A program made the translations under genes and the position numbers. Source: Nonomuraea sp. SBT364 (GTDB taxonomy: Bacteria; Actinomycetota; Actinomycetes; Streptosporangiales; Streptosporangiaceae). From it: a DNA stretch of 64,000 bases. This document shows, one piece after another, positions 27,629-37,022 of this stretch. The notes beneath the pieces are model-generated. The model did no database searches. It had not been told where the DNA came from and was given only the letters and a program-made list of their open reading frames with translations. Within the stretch, counting starts at the first letter, position 1; each line of letters starts with the position of its first letter. The stretch covers positions 17,218-81,217 of the forward strand of contig NZ_LAVL01000025.1 of assembly GCF_001083785.1 (NCBI RefSeq), given 5' to 3'.

Positions 27629-27629
<1 letters not shown>
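26610..27629 (-). CDS. Furanose ABC transporter permease 1 (YtfT-like)
   Basis: 339 residues with about ten membrane spans. It carries TLVIATGGIDLSVGSVVAISGALACL and IGGTSLAGGRFSLGGTVLGALIIQTLTTTIY. Translation can begin at ATG 27629, overlapping the ATPase stop as TGATG, or one codon earlier at GTG 27632; both fit coupling. The C-terminus has a basic Pro/Arg cytoplasmic tail. It pairs with the following permease as a heterodimer, which is why this importer needs two permease genes whereas the ChvE-type one needs a single permease. Confidence 0.9.
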
Positions 27630-29137
<1,508 letters not shown>

Positions 29138-29166
29138 ACGGCGTCCCTCTCCTTGGTCACGTTCCC

Positions 29167-29191
29167 GGGGCCGCCCCGGCGGGGCGGCCCC
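29167..29191 (-). other. Intercistronic hairpin between ytfQ-like and ytfR-like genes
   Basis: GGGGCCGCCCC (29167-29177) and GGGGCGGCCCC (29181-29191) form a perfect 11-bp stem with a 3-base loop nine bases after the binding-protein stop codon. It is the same device, at the same operon position, as 24321-24347, but with a different sequence. Confidence 0.65.
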
Positions 29192-29199
29192 GGCGCGGG

Positions 29200-30183
29200 T
29201 CAGTACTGGCGGCTGGGCAGGGCCTGCTTGGCCTGCTCCTGGGTGAACGTGGTCTCCTCGGTCACCACGCGGGGCGGCACCTGCTCGCCCTTGACGACCT
29301 TCTTGGCCAGGTCCATCAGCTGCGGGCCGAGCAGCGGGGAGCACTCGACGATGTAGTTGATCTTTCCGTCGGCGAGGGCCTGCATGCCGTCCTTGACGGC
29401 GTCCACCGTGATGATCTTGATGTCGGTGCCGGGCGTCTTGCCCGCGCCCTCGATCGCCTCGATCGCGCCCAGGCCCATGTCGTCGTTGTGCGCGTACAGC
29501 ACGTCGATGTCCGGGTTGGACTTCAGGAAGGCCTCCATGACCTCCTTGCCCTTGGCCCGGGTGAAGTCACCGGTCTGCGAAGCGATGATCTTGAACTTCG
29601 GGTCCGCCCCGATGACCTCGGCGAAGCCCGCCTTGCGGTCGTTGGCCGGCGCCGAGCCCGTCGTGCCCTGCAGCTCGACGATGTTGACCGGGTCCTTGGC
29701 GTCCTTGTACTCCTCCACCAGCCACTGGCCGGCCTTCTTGCCCTCCTCGACGAAGTCCGAGCCGAGGAAGGTCTTGTACAGACTGGTGTCCTTGGAGTCC
29801 ACCGCGCGGTCGGTCAGGATGACCGGGATCTTCGCGTTCTGCGCCTCCTTGAGCACGGTGTCCCAGCCCGACTCCACCACCGGCGAGAAGGCGATCACGT
29901 CCACCTTCTGCTGGATGAAGGAGCGCAGGGCCTTGATCTGGTTCTCCTGCTTCTGCTGGGCGTCGGAGAACTTCAGCTCGACGCCCGCGCTCTTGGCCGA
30001 CTCCTGCACGGACTTGGTGTTCGCAGTACGCCAGCCGCTCTCCGCGCCTACCTGGGAGAAGCCCATGACGATCGAATCATCGCCTGCGCCGGTGCCGGTG
30101 CCGGCACTGGTGGTGCCGTCACCGCCGCCGCAACCGGCCAGCACCACGGCGGCCGCCACTAGCAAAGAGATCTTCTTCAACAC
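29200..30183 (-). CDS. Furanose-binding lipoprotein (YtfQ-like)
   Basis: 327 residues, GTG start. Lipobox LAGC sits after a short signal peptide, then a Gly/Thr-rich linker. The mature domain carries VMGFSQVGAESGWRTANTKSVQESA and KFSDAQQKQENQIKALRSFIQQKVDVIAFSPVVESGWD, diagnostic of the YtfQ/AraU group that binds furanose sugars. AHNDDMGLGAIEAIEGAGKTPG is the second-lobe ligand loop. It delivers sugar to the YtfRT-YjfF-type membrane complex. A LacI operator lies 22 bases upstream of the start. Confidence 0.93.
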   Translation of the reverse strand: MLKKISLLVAAAVVLAGCGGGDGTTSAGTGTGAGDDSIVMGFSQVGAESGWRTANTKSVQESAKSAGVELKFSDAQQKQENQIKALRSFIQQKVDVIAFSPVVESGWDTVLKEAQNAKIPVILTDRAVDSKDTSLYKTFLGSDFVEEGKKAGQWLVEEYKDAKDPVNIVELQGTTGSAPANDRKAGFAEVIGADPKFKIIASQTGDFTRAKGKEVMEAFLKSNPDIDVLYAHNDDMGLGAIEAIEGAGKTPGTDIKIITVDAVKDGMQALADGKINYIVECSPLLGPQLMDLAKKVVKGEQVPPRVVTEETTFTQEQAKQALPSRQY

Positions 30184-30205
30184 TGGGGGGGTGTCCTTTC
30201 TGGAA

Positions 30206-30221
30206 TTGTGAGCGCTAACAA
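30206..30221. promoter_or_regulatory. Arabinose-type LacI operator before the ytfQ-like gene
   Basis: TTGTGAGCGCTAACAA, the most symmetric copy, lies in the 74-base gap between the lacI paralogue and the binding-protein gene on the same strand. Bound repressor could stop initiation from a local promoter or block readthrough from lacI. Confidence 0.8.
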
Positions 30222-30257
30222 GGAAGGGACGACGCCCTTCCGCCAGCCGCCCGGCAG

Positions 30258-31268
30258 TCAGCGCCGGGCGGTGCTGGCACGACGCACGAAGGCCGGGGGC
30301 ACCACGAGCCGCTCGTGCTCGCCGCCGCCCTCAATCTGGCGCAGCAGCACCCCGATGCTGTGCCGGCCGACCGCGCCGAAGTCCTGCCTGATGGTGGTGA
30401 GCGGCGGCGAGAAGAACTCCGACTCGGGGATGTCGTCGAACCCGACGACGCTCACCTGAGCCGGCACCTTCACCCCCCGCTCGGTGAAGGCCCGCAGCAC
30501 GCCCAGTGCCATCTGGTCGTTGGCCACGAAGACCGCGGTGACGTCCCGCAGGCTCGCCAGGCTGCGGCCCGCCTCGTATCCGGAACGCGGGCTCCAGTCG
30601 CCGGCCAGCGGCTCGGGAGCCTGCCGGCCGGCCGCCTCCAGCGCGGCCCGCCACCCGGCGACCCGGCCCTCGGCCTCCAGCCAGTCGGACGGCCCGCGCA
30701 CGTGCCAGACCGTCTCGTGGCCCAGCGAGAGCAGGTGCTCGGTGGCGAGCCTGCCGCCCTCGACCTGGTCCACGCAGACCACCGGCACGTCACCGGCCTC
30801 GCCGCCCTCGACCGCCACGGCGGGGACGTCGAGCGGCAGGTCGGCCAGCGCCCGGGCGGCCGAGCGCTGCGGCGCGACCACCACGATCCCGTCGACGCCC
30901 TGGTCGGCCAGGTAGTCGAGGGCGTCGCGGACGCCGCTCCTGTCGATGGACTTGAGGCTGACGATGCTGACGAAGTAGCCGGCCGCCCTGGCCGCCTGCT
31001 CGATGCCGTAGACCGTGCTGGCGGGCCCGTACAGGGTCGTGTCGAAGCTGACCACGCCGAGCGTGCGCGAGTGCTTGGTGACCAGCGCGCGGGCGACGAG
31101 GTTGCGGCGGTAGCCCAGCTTGTCGATCGCCTCCAGGACCCTGGTACGGGTCTCCCCGCGCACGTTGGGATGCTCGTTGAGCACGCGGGAAACTGTCTGG
31201 TGGGACACTCCGGCCTCCCTGGCCACGTCGGCCATGACAGGTGGGCGCCGCCCCTGAATGGATGCCAC
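30258..31268 (-). CDS. LacI-family regulator of the furanose importer (paralogue 2)
   Basis: 336 residues, GTG start with GGAG upstream. HTH VMADVAREAGVSHQTVSRVLNEHPNVR has the same recognition helix as the regulator at 20427-21455, and the effector domains share long blocks (SFDTTLYGPAST, YGIEQAAR, AGYFVSIVSLKSID). The two are recent paralogues. Differences concentrate in the middle of the effector domain, where they may sense different sugars. It is first in the second importer operon, and an operator (31299-31314) sits 30 bases before its start, so autoregulation is likely. Confidence 0.9.
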   Translation of the reverse strand: MASIQGRRPPVMADVAREAGVSHQTVSRVLNEHPNVRGETRTRVLEAIDKLGYRRNLVARALVTKHSRTLGVVSFDTTLYGPASTVYGIEQAARAAGYFVSIVSLKSIDRSGVRDALDYLADQGVDGIVVVAPQRSAARALADLPLDVPAVAVEGGEAGDVPVVCVDQVEGGRLATEHLLSLGHETVWHVRGPSDWLEAEGRVAGWRAALEAAGRQAPEPLAGDWSPRSGYEAGRSLASLRDVTAVFVANDQMALGVLRAFTERGVKVPAQVSVVGFDDIPESEFFSPPLTTIRQDFGAVGRHSIGVLLRQIEGGGEHERLVVPPAFVRRASTARR

Positions 31269-31298
31269 AACCGTGCTCCTTTCCGGGCCTGGGAAAGA

Positions 31299-31314
31299 CT
31301 GTGAACGTTAACAA
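31299..31314. promoter_or_regulatory. Arabinose-type LacI operator before lacI paralogue 2
   Basis: CTGTGAACGTTAACAA. It lies in the divergent region between lacI paralogue 2 and the GH51 gene and is placed for autoregulation. Its start is 112 bp from the start of the first GH51 operator. Confidence 0.75.
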
Positions 31315-31410
31315 CCGGTCCCGTCAAGCGTCGGTTCGATTACGGCCGCACAACAGGCCGGGGAGCTTGACGGGGAGGCGCGGGGGTCCTTAACTAGGCG
31401 GCGTTCTCCG

Positions 31411-31426
31411 TTGTTAACGCTCACTA
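31411..31426. promoter_or_regulatory. GH51 operator O1 (arabinose-type LacI)
   Basis: TTGTTAACGCTCACTA, first of two operators upstream of the arabinofuranosidase gene. Its start is exactly 20 bp from the start of O2, so both lie on the same face of the helix. Confidence 0.8.
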
Positions 31427-31430
31427 CGTT

Positions 31431-31446
31431 ATGTTAACGCTAACAA
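31431..31446. promoter_or_regulatory. GH51 operator O2 (arabinose-type LacI)
   Basis: ATGTTAACGCTAACAA, 22 bases before the ATG at 31469 and just upstream of its GAGGAG ribosome site (31453-31458). TATGTT (31430-31435), a possible -10, lies inside it. Confidence 0.8.
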
Positions 31447-31468
31447 CACTCTGAGGAGCCCCCCACTC

Positions 31469-34400
31469 ATGAGACGACTCGCCTTATCCGTGCTGCTGGC
31501 GGCGGGCGTGCTGACCGCTCCGGCCACCCCCGCGGCCTCCGCCGCCCAGCCGGACGCCGCCGGGCCGAACGCCGCCGCGGCGGCCGGGCCCGTTCCGGAA
31601 GGCGCGGTGGTCGACCAGTTCGACGCGGCCGCGCTCGGCCCGGACTGGACCGTGCTGGCCCCCGACGACTCCCGCTGGTCGCTGACCGGCGGCGCGCTGC
31701 GCGTCCGGTCGCTGCCCGGCGACACCTACCAGGGCGTCAACACCGCGCGGAACCTGTTCCTGCTGGACGTGCCGGCCGGCGATTTCGAGGTGGTCACCGA
31801 GGTCAGCGCCGCCGTCGCACTGGACTTCCAGAACGCGGGCATCCTGGCCTGGCAGGACTGGGACAACTACGTGCGCACCGGCCTGGCCCACGTGGGCTCG
31901 TCGGGCGGCGTGGTGATCGAGACCGACACCGAGGTGAGCGCCGCCTTCACCGCGGGCTTCGCGGCCCGGACCGGCTCCACCGGTGAGACGCTCAAGCTGG
32001 CCAGGACCGGCGACCGGTTCACCGCCTCCTACTGGGACGGCTCCGCCTGGGTCCAGGCCACCCAGGTGACCGCCGACCTGGACGTCAAGCAGGTCGGCCT
32101 GTACGCGCTGTCGGCGCAGAACGGCGCCGAGATCACCGCCGACTTCGGCTACTTCGCGGTCAAGGCCGCCGAGGGGCGCCCGGTGGTCCCGCAGGGCCCG
32201 TTCACGCTGCGCGCCGCCGGCGAGCGGCGCTACCTGAGCGCGGACCGTACGGGATCGGTCCTGGCGTCGGCGAAGCCGCCGATGACGAGCCTGGCGGTGA
32301 CCGCCGAGCCGCGCGGCGACGGCGTCGCGCTGAAGGACCTGGCCACCGGCCGCTACCTGACGGCCGGCCGGGACGTCCGGCTGGACCCCACCGGGTCGGT
32401 GTTCACGCTGCGGGACGCGGGCGGCGGCAAGGTCACGGTGAGCTCGGGCGGCCGGAGCCTGTCGGTGCGCGGCGACCGGCTCGTCACCGGCGACGAGCCG
32501 GCGAAGTTCCTCGTCGAGGGCTACACCTCCGGCAAGCTGACCGTCGACGCCCGCGCGAAGGGCACCGAGGTCAGCCCCGACCTGTACGGAGTGTTCTACG
32601 AGGACATCAACCACGCGGCCGACGGCGGGCTGTACGCCGAACTGGTGCGGAACCGCTCGTTCGAGTTCAACTCCACCGACGAGCCCAGCTACACCGGGCT
32701 GACGGCGTGGAGCGAGGCCGAGCGCGGCGGCACGGCCACGCTCGCGGTCGGCGGCGACCGGCCGCTCAACCCGAACAACCGCAACTACCTGCGCCTGGAC
32801 GTCACCGGCGAGGCCGGTGTGAGCAACGCGGGCTTCAACAGCGGCCTGCCGCTGAAGCGCGGCGAGTGGTACGACCTGTCGTTCTGGGCGCGCTGCGACA
32901 CGGCGGGCCCGGTGACGGTCACGCTGGAGAGCGGCGCGAGCGTGCTCGGCACCGCCCGGGTGCCGGTCAAGGCGGGTGGCTGGGCCAAGTACACCGCCCG
33001 GATCAGGGCGAAGGCCACCACCGACGCCGGCCGGCTGGTGCTGCTGGCCCCGCAGGGCCGTACCGACCTGGACATGGTCTCGCTGTTCCCGCGTGACACC
33101 TTCAAGGGCAGGCCGAACGGCATGCGCGCGGACCTGGCCGAACTCGTCGCCGAGCTGAAGCCGCGCTTCCTGCGCTTCCCGGGCGGCTGCGTGACCAACG
33201 TCGGCACGTACGCCCCGTACACGGAGAACCAGGACCGGCGGCGCATCTACCAGTGGAAGGAGACGATCGGCCCGGTCGAGGAGCGGCCGGCGAACTTCAA
33301 CTTCTGGGGCTACAACCAGAGCTACGGGATCGGCTACTACGAGTACTTCCAGTTCGCCGAGGACATCGGCGCCGAGGCGCTGCCGGTGCTGTCGGTGGGC
33401 GTCAACGGCTGCGGCGAGAACCGGCCGCTGACGGACGAGGCGGGGCTGGCCCGCTGGGTCCAGGACACGCTCGACCTGATCGAGTTCGCCAACGGCCCGG
33501 CGTCGTCGGAGTGGGGCGCCAAGCGGGCCGCGATGGGGCATCCCAAGCCGTTCGGGATGAAGTACATCGGGCTCGGGAACGAGGAGATCTACCCGGAGTT
33601 CTTCGCCAACTATCCCCGGTTCGCCGACGCGATCAGGGCGAAGTATCCGGACATCCAGATCATCAGCAACTCGGGCCAGACCTCGCAGGGCGCCTGGTTC
33701 GACCGGATGTGGGACTTCGCCCGGGAGCAGAAGGCCGACCTGGTCGACGAGCACTACTACAACAACCCCGAGTGGTTCCTGACCAACAACCACCGCTACG
33801 ACTCCTACGACCGTGAGGGGCCGCAGGTGTTCGTCGGCGAGTACGCCTCGCGCGGCAACACGTTCTACAACGCGCTCAGCGAGGCGTCGTTCCTGACCGG
33901 GATCGAGCGCAACGCCGACGTGGTGAAGCTGGCCGCCTACGCGCCGCTGCTGGCCAACGTCGACTACGTCGACTGGGCGCCGGACCTCATCTGGTTCGAC
34001 AACGACGAGGCGTACGGCTCGCCCAGCTATCACGTGCAGCGGCTGTTCTCCCGCAACGTCGGGGACCGGGTGCTGCCGAGCGCGTTCGCGGGCGACACCC
34101 GGCCGGTCGAGGACATCTCGGGCGCGATCGGGGTCGGGGCATGGAACACGCAGGTCCGCTACGACGACGTCAGGGTGACGGCCGCCGACGGCACCGTGCT
34201 GCTGGAGGACGACTTCGCGGCCGGAGCCGGCGGGTGGACGCCCGGCCTCGGCACCTGGGCGGTCCAGGACGGCGCCTACGTCCAGACCGCGCAGGTCGAG
34301 GACGCCAGGTCCACCGCCGGGTCGGCGGACTGGTCGAACTACACGGTCGAGGTGACCGCGCGCAAGACCGGCGGCGCCGAGGGCTTCCTGGTGATGTTCG

Positions 34401-34915
34401 GCGTGCGCGACACGGGCAACTTCTACTGGTGGAACGTCGGCGGCTGGAACAACACCCAGTCGGCCGTGGAGAAGGCGGTCAACGGCGCCAAGGCGTCGAT
34501 CGCCACCTCGGCCACCACGGTCGAGACCGGCCGCGACCACCGGCTGAAGGTCCAGGTCTCCGGCCGGAAGATCACCACCTGGCTGGACGGCGTGAAGGTG
34601 AACGAGTTCGTCGACGACGCCGCCGTCAAGCCGCTCTACCAGGTGGTCTCCACCGACGACAGGACCGGCGACCTGGTGGTCAAGGCCGTCAACGCGCAGG
34701 ACACGGCCGTGCGGAGCACGGTGGACCTGGGCGGCGCCCACGTCGGCCGGACGGCCTCGGTCACCTCGCTGACCGGGGCGCCCGCCGACGTCAACTCCAT
34801 CGCCGACCCGGACCGGATCGCCCCGGTGCAGCATCGGCAGACCGGCTTCTCCGGGCGGTTCACGTACGACTTCCCGGCGAACTCGGTGACGTTCATCCGG
34901 CTCGGGCGGAGGTAG
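31469..34915 (+). CDS. Secreted multidomain GH51 alpha-L-arabinofuranosidase
   Basis: 1148 residues with a Sec signal peptide (about 1-27). Residues about 45-235 look like a LamG/concanavalin-type module, and about 245-355 like a fascin/AbfB-type beta-trefoil (TLRAAGERRYLSADR, LATGRYLTAGRDVRL). The GH51 part begins at SPDLYGVFYEDINHAADGGLYAELVRNRSFEF. A CBM4/9-like insert follows, then the catalytic barrel with acid/base E705 (GLGNEEIY) and nucleophile E791 (VFVGEYAS). Another LamG-like module occupies about 880-1070. It would release L-arabinose from arabinan or arabinoxylan side chains outside the cell. Codon 6 is the rare TTA (31484-31486). Two LacI operators precede it. Confidence 0.93.
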   Translation: MRRLALSVLLAAGVLTAPATPAASAAQPDAAGPNAAAAAGPVPEGAVVDQFDAAALGPDWTVLAPDDSRWSLTGGALRVRSLPGDTYQGVNTARNLFLLDVPAGDFEVVTEVSAAVALDFQNAGILAWQDWDNYVRTGLAHVGSSGGVVIETDTEVSAAFTAGFAARTGSTGETLKLARTGDRFTASYWDGSAWVQATQVTADLDVKQVGLYALSAQNGAEITADFGYFAVKAAEGRPVVPQGPFTLRAAGERRYLSADRTGSVLASAKPPMTSLAVTAEPRGDGVALKDLATGRYLTAGRDVRLDPTGSVFTLRDAGGGKVTVSSGGRSLSVRGDRLVTGDEPAKFLVEGYTSGKLTVDARAKGTEVSPDLYGVFYEDINHAADGGLYAELVRNRSFEFNSTDEPSYTGLTAWSEAERGGTATLAVGGDRPLNPNNRNYLRLDVTGEAGVSNAGFNSGLPLKRGEWYDLSFWARCDTAGPVTVTLESGASVLGTARVPVKAGGWAKYTARIRAKATTDAGRLVLLAPQGRTDLDMVSLFPRDTFKGRPNGMRADLAELVAELKPRFLRFPGGCVTNVGTYAPYTENQDRRRIYQWKETIGPVEERPANFNFWGYNQSYGIGYYEYFQFAEDIGAEALPVLSVGVNGCGENRPLTDEAGLARWVQDTLDLIEFANGPASSEWGAKRAAMGHPKPFGMKYIGLGNEEIYPEFFANYPRFADAIRAKYPDIQIISNSGQTSQGAWFDRMWDFAREQKADLVDEHYYNNPEWFLTNNHRYDSYDREGPQVFVGEYASRGNTFYNALSEASFLTGIERNADVVKLAAYAPLLANVDYVDWAPDLIWFDNDEAYGSPSYHVQRLFSRNVGDRVLPSAFAGDTRPVEDISGAIGVGAWNTQVRYDDVRVTAADGTVLLEDDFAAGAGGWTPGLGTWAVQDGAYVQTAQVEDARSTAGSADWSNYTVEVTARKTGGAEGFLVMFGVRDTGNFYWWNVGGWNNTQSAVEKAVNGAKASIATSATTVETGRDHRLKVQVSGRKITTWLDGVKVNEFVDDAAVKPLYQVVSTDDRTGDLVVKAVNAQDTAVRSTVDLGGAHVGRTASVTSLTGAPADVNSIADPDRIAPVQHRQTGFSGRFTYDFPANSVTFIRLGRR

Positions 34916-34925
34916 CGAGCGACGA

Positions 34926-34960
34926 GCCCGCCGCCGTCCGGGTCACGGTCGGCGGCGGGC
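34926..34960. terminator. Bidirectional terminator hairpin between GH51 and methyltransferase genes
   Basis: GCCCGCCGCCG (34926-34936) and CGGCGGCGGGC (34950-34960) give a perfect 11-bp stem with a 13-base loop. It lies between two convergent genes, 11 bases after one stop and six before the other, so it can serve both. Confidence 0.65.
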
Positions 34961-34965
34961 CGGCG

Positions 34966-35793
34966 TCAGGGCTTGCGGGCCACGCCGCCGGCGATGCAGA
35001 CGCCGCCCAGGCCGAGGGGCAGTTCGACGGGCCGCTCCGGCCGCCACTGGGGCAGGTGCACCACGCCGGGCTCGACCGGCTCCAGGCCGTCGAAGAAGCG
35101 CACGATCTCGCCCAGGTCCCGGGCCCGCCCGGTGCCCAGCATCGTGAGCAGGACGCCTTCCAGCGCCCGCACCTCCGGCGCGCACGAGCAGAAGTGCGTC
35201 AGCTGCATGTAGCTGCCCGGCGCCAGCTTCGCCTTGTAGGTGCCGACCAGTTCCTCCGGCCCCTCGTCGTCGCCCAGGTGGTGCACCACGGCCACCAGCA
35301 GCAGGCCGATCGGCCGGGAGAAGTCGAGGAAGCCCGCGACCTGCGGATGGTTGAAGATCACCTCGGGTTCGCGCATGTCCGCGGTGATGACCCGGGTGTT
35401 GTCGTTGGTCTGCAGGATCGCGCGGGCATGGGCGAGCACGATGGGGTCGTTGTCGACGTAGACGACCTTCGCGCGCGGGTTGACCCGCTGGGCGACGGAG
35501 TGGGTGTTGTCCATCGTCGGCAGGCCGGAGCCGATGTCGAGGAACTGGTCGATGCCCTGCTCGGTCATGTACTGCACGCCCCGGAAGAGCATCGCGCGGT
35601 TCTGCCGGGCGCCCTCGCCGCCGTCGGGGAAGTGTTTCATCCCCTCGGTGGCGATGGCCCGGTCGACCGCGAAGTTGTCCTTGCCGCCGAGGAAGGCGTC
35701 ATAGACCCGGGCGATGCTGGGTCTGCTCGCGTCGATCTCCGGGGGCAGATAGTCCGGGTCCTGGTGCGTCCACTTCGGGGTTCCCTCGCCCAT
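34966..35793 (-). CDS. SAM-dependent methyltransferase, DUF574 (Methyltransf_19) family
   Basis: 275 residues from ATG 35793; an in-frame ATG at 35841 would add 16. The N-terminus PPEIDASRPSIARVYDAFLGGKDNFAVDR is the hallmark of this large actinobacterial family. The SAM motif is FLDIGSGLPTMDNTHSVAQ, followed by VVYVDNDPIVLAHA. A FFDGLEPVEPGVVHLPQWRPE block closes the domain. Members are numerous in Streptomyces and Nonomuraea, with mostly unknown substrates. It is placed convergent to the GH51 gene and appears unrelated to sugar use. Confidence 0.88.
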   Translation of the reverse strand: MGEGTPKWTHQDPDYLPPEIDASRPSIARVYDAFLGGKDNFAVDRAIATEGMKHFPDGGEGARQNRAMLFRGVQYMTEQGIDQFLDIGSGLPTMDNTHSVAQRVNPRAKVVYVDNDPIVLAHARAILQTNDNTRVITADMREPEVIFNHPQVAGFLDFSRPIGLLLVAVVHHLGDDEGPEELVGTYKAKLAPGSYMQLTHFCSCAPEVRALEGVLLTMLGTGRARDLGEIVRFFDGLEPVEPGVVHLPQWRPERPVELPLGLGGVCIAGGVARKP

Positions 35794-35895
35794 GGTCACC
35801 TCGTCGGTCGGCGTCGGATGGGGTTGGAGCATAGCGATCACGGCTTCGGTCCGCAGATCGAGCTGAAACTTTCATCCGGCGATCACCCCATCCGG

Positions 35896-36900
35896 TCACA
35901 TGCGTGCGGTCGAGTCCCGGATGACGAGGCGGCAGGCCATCTTGTGGACCCCCGGCGTGGCCTTCCCGTCGATGGCCGCGAACAGGTGCTGCGCGGCCGT
36001 GCGGCCGAGCCGTTCGAGGTCCGGGTCGACGGTGGTCAGCGGCGGGCGGGTCTCGGCGGCCAGCACCTCCCAGTTGTCGTAGCCGACCACCGCGAGGTCG
36101 TCGGGCACCCGCCGGCCCAGTTCGCGGGCCGCCTCCACGAACCCGGCGGCGATCTGGTCGCTGCCGCAGAACACCGCGTCGAACTCCGGCCCGGCGGTCA
36201 GCAGCATCTCGGCCGCGTGCCGCCCCCACCGCTGCGACCAGGTGCCCCACAGGGTCTCGCCCGCCTGCGGAAGACCGGCCGAGGCCAGCGCCGCGCCGAG
36301 CCCCTCGGCCCGGTCGCGCGCCGCCCGGTAGTCGGCGGGCCCGGTGACGTGCGCGATCCGCCGCCGCCCGAGCGCCAGCAGGTGCTGCACGGCCAGCGTC
36401 GCCCCGCCCACGTCGTCGGGCACGAACGACACGTCCGCCGGGTCGTCCGACGGCCCGTAGGCGTAGACGACCGGCACCGGCAGGTCCTTGCTGACCGACG
36501 GCCGGGGGTCGGTGCTCTCCCCCACCACGATCAGCCCGTCCACCCGGCGCGACAGCAGCGCCCGCAGATGGTGCTGCTCCCGGATCGCGTCGCCGCGCGC
36601 GTCGCACAGCAGCACGGCCATCTCCCCCGCGCCGAACGCGTCCTCCGCGCCCATCAGCACCGGGATGCCGAAGCGGCCCTCCAGGTCGGAGGTGAGCAGC
36701 CCCACCGTGCGCGTCTGCCCCGACAGCAGGCCCCTGGCCAGCGCGTTCGGCTGGAACGCGAGCTCCTCGGCGGCCGCCAGGACCCGCTGCCGGGTCGAGG
36801 CGCGCACATCCTGGCGCCCGTTGAGAGCCTTGGACGCCGTGGCGATCGACACCCCCGCCAGAGAGGCCACGTCACTGATGGTCGCCCGCCTAACCGCCAT
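35896..36900 (-). CDS. LacI-family regulator of the third (GH127) unit
   Basis: 334 residues. The HTH is TISDVASLAGVSIATASKALNGRQDVR, whose recognition helix differs from the two arabinose-type paralogues, so a different operator is expected. The effector domain ends with GYDNWEVLAAETRPPLTTVDPDLE. It reads divergently from the importer/GH127 operon across 122 bases containing two GAAA/TTTC-type dyads, one in its own leader (36905-36916) and one at the importer promoter (36978-36989). It probably represses both directions until an arabinoside appears. Confidence 0.88.
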   Translation of the reverse strand: MAVRRATISDVASLAGVSIATASKALNGRQDVRASTRQRVLAAAEELAFQPNALARGLLSGQTRTVGLLTSDLEGRFGIPVLMGAEDAFGAGEMAVLLCDARGDAIREQHHLRALLSRRVDGLIVVGESTDPRPSVSKDLPVPVVYAYGPSDDPADVSFVPDDVGGATLAVQHLLALGRRRIAHVTGPADYRAARDRAEGLGAALASAGLPQAGETLWGTWSQRWGRHAAEMLLTAGPEFDAVFCGSDQIAAGFVEAARELGRRVPDDLAVVGYDNWEVLAAETRPPLTTVDPDLERLGRTAAQHLFAAIDGKATPGVHKMACRLVIRDSTARM

Positions 36901-36904
36901 GTTC

Positions 36905-36916
36905 GAAACCCTTTTC
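36905..36916. promoter_or_regulatory. Probable operator of LacI regulator 3 (own gene)
   Basis: GAAACCCTTTTC, an inverted GAAA/TTTC dyad five to sixteen bases before the regulator's ATG. It also contains the AAAAGGG that serves as the ribosome site on the minus strand. Confidence 0.45.
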
Positions 36917-36951
36917 AGTCACTTGCCACCTAGCCGAGACCCTAACACCCA

Positions 36952-36989
36952 TTGACATGGTGCCATGTTTCTTTTACGTTTCCGAAAAC
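36952..36989 (+). promoter_or_regulatory. Promoter and operator of the importer-GH127 operon
   Basis: A consensus -35 TTGACA (36952-36957), 17-base spacer and -10 TACGTT (36975-36980) form the clearest promoter in the window. The dyad GTTTCCGAAAAC (36978-36989) overlaps the -10 and start region and would be the operator of the divergent LacI regulator. GAAGGAG (37011-37017) is the ribosome site. Confidence 0.7.
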
Positions 36990-37022
36990 CTTTAAGTCCA
37001 ACGGGGGACCGAAGGAGTCATC

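Noticed and set aside
31484..34834. 1116-codon open frame antisense to the GH51 gene
   Set aside because: It mirrors the codon bias of the GH51 gene and translates to Arg/Gly/His-rich sequence with no domain; the plus strand has clear catalytic motifs.
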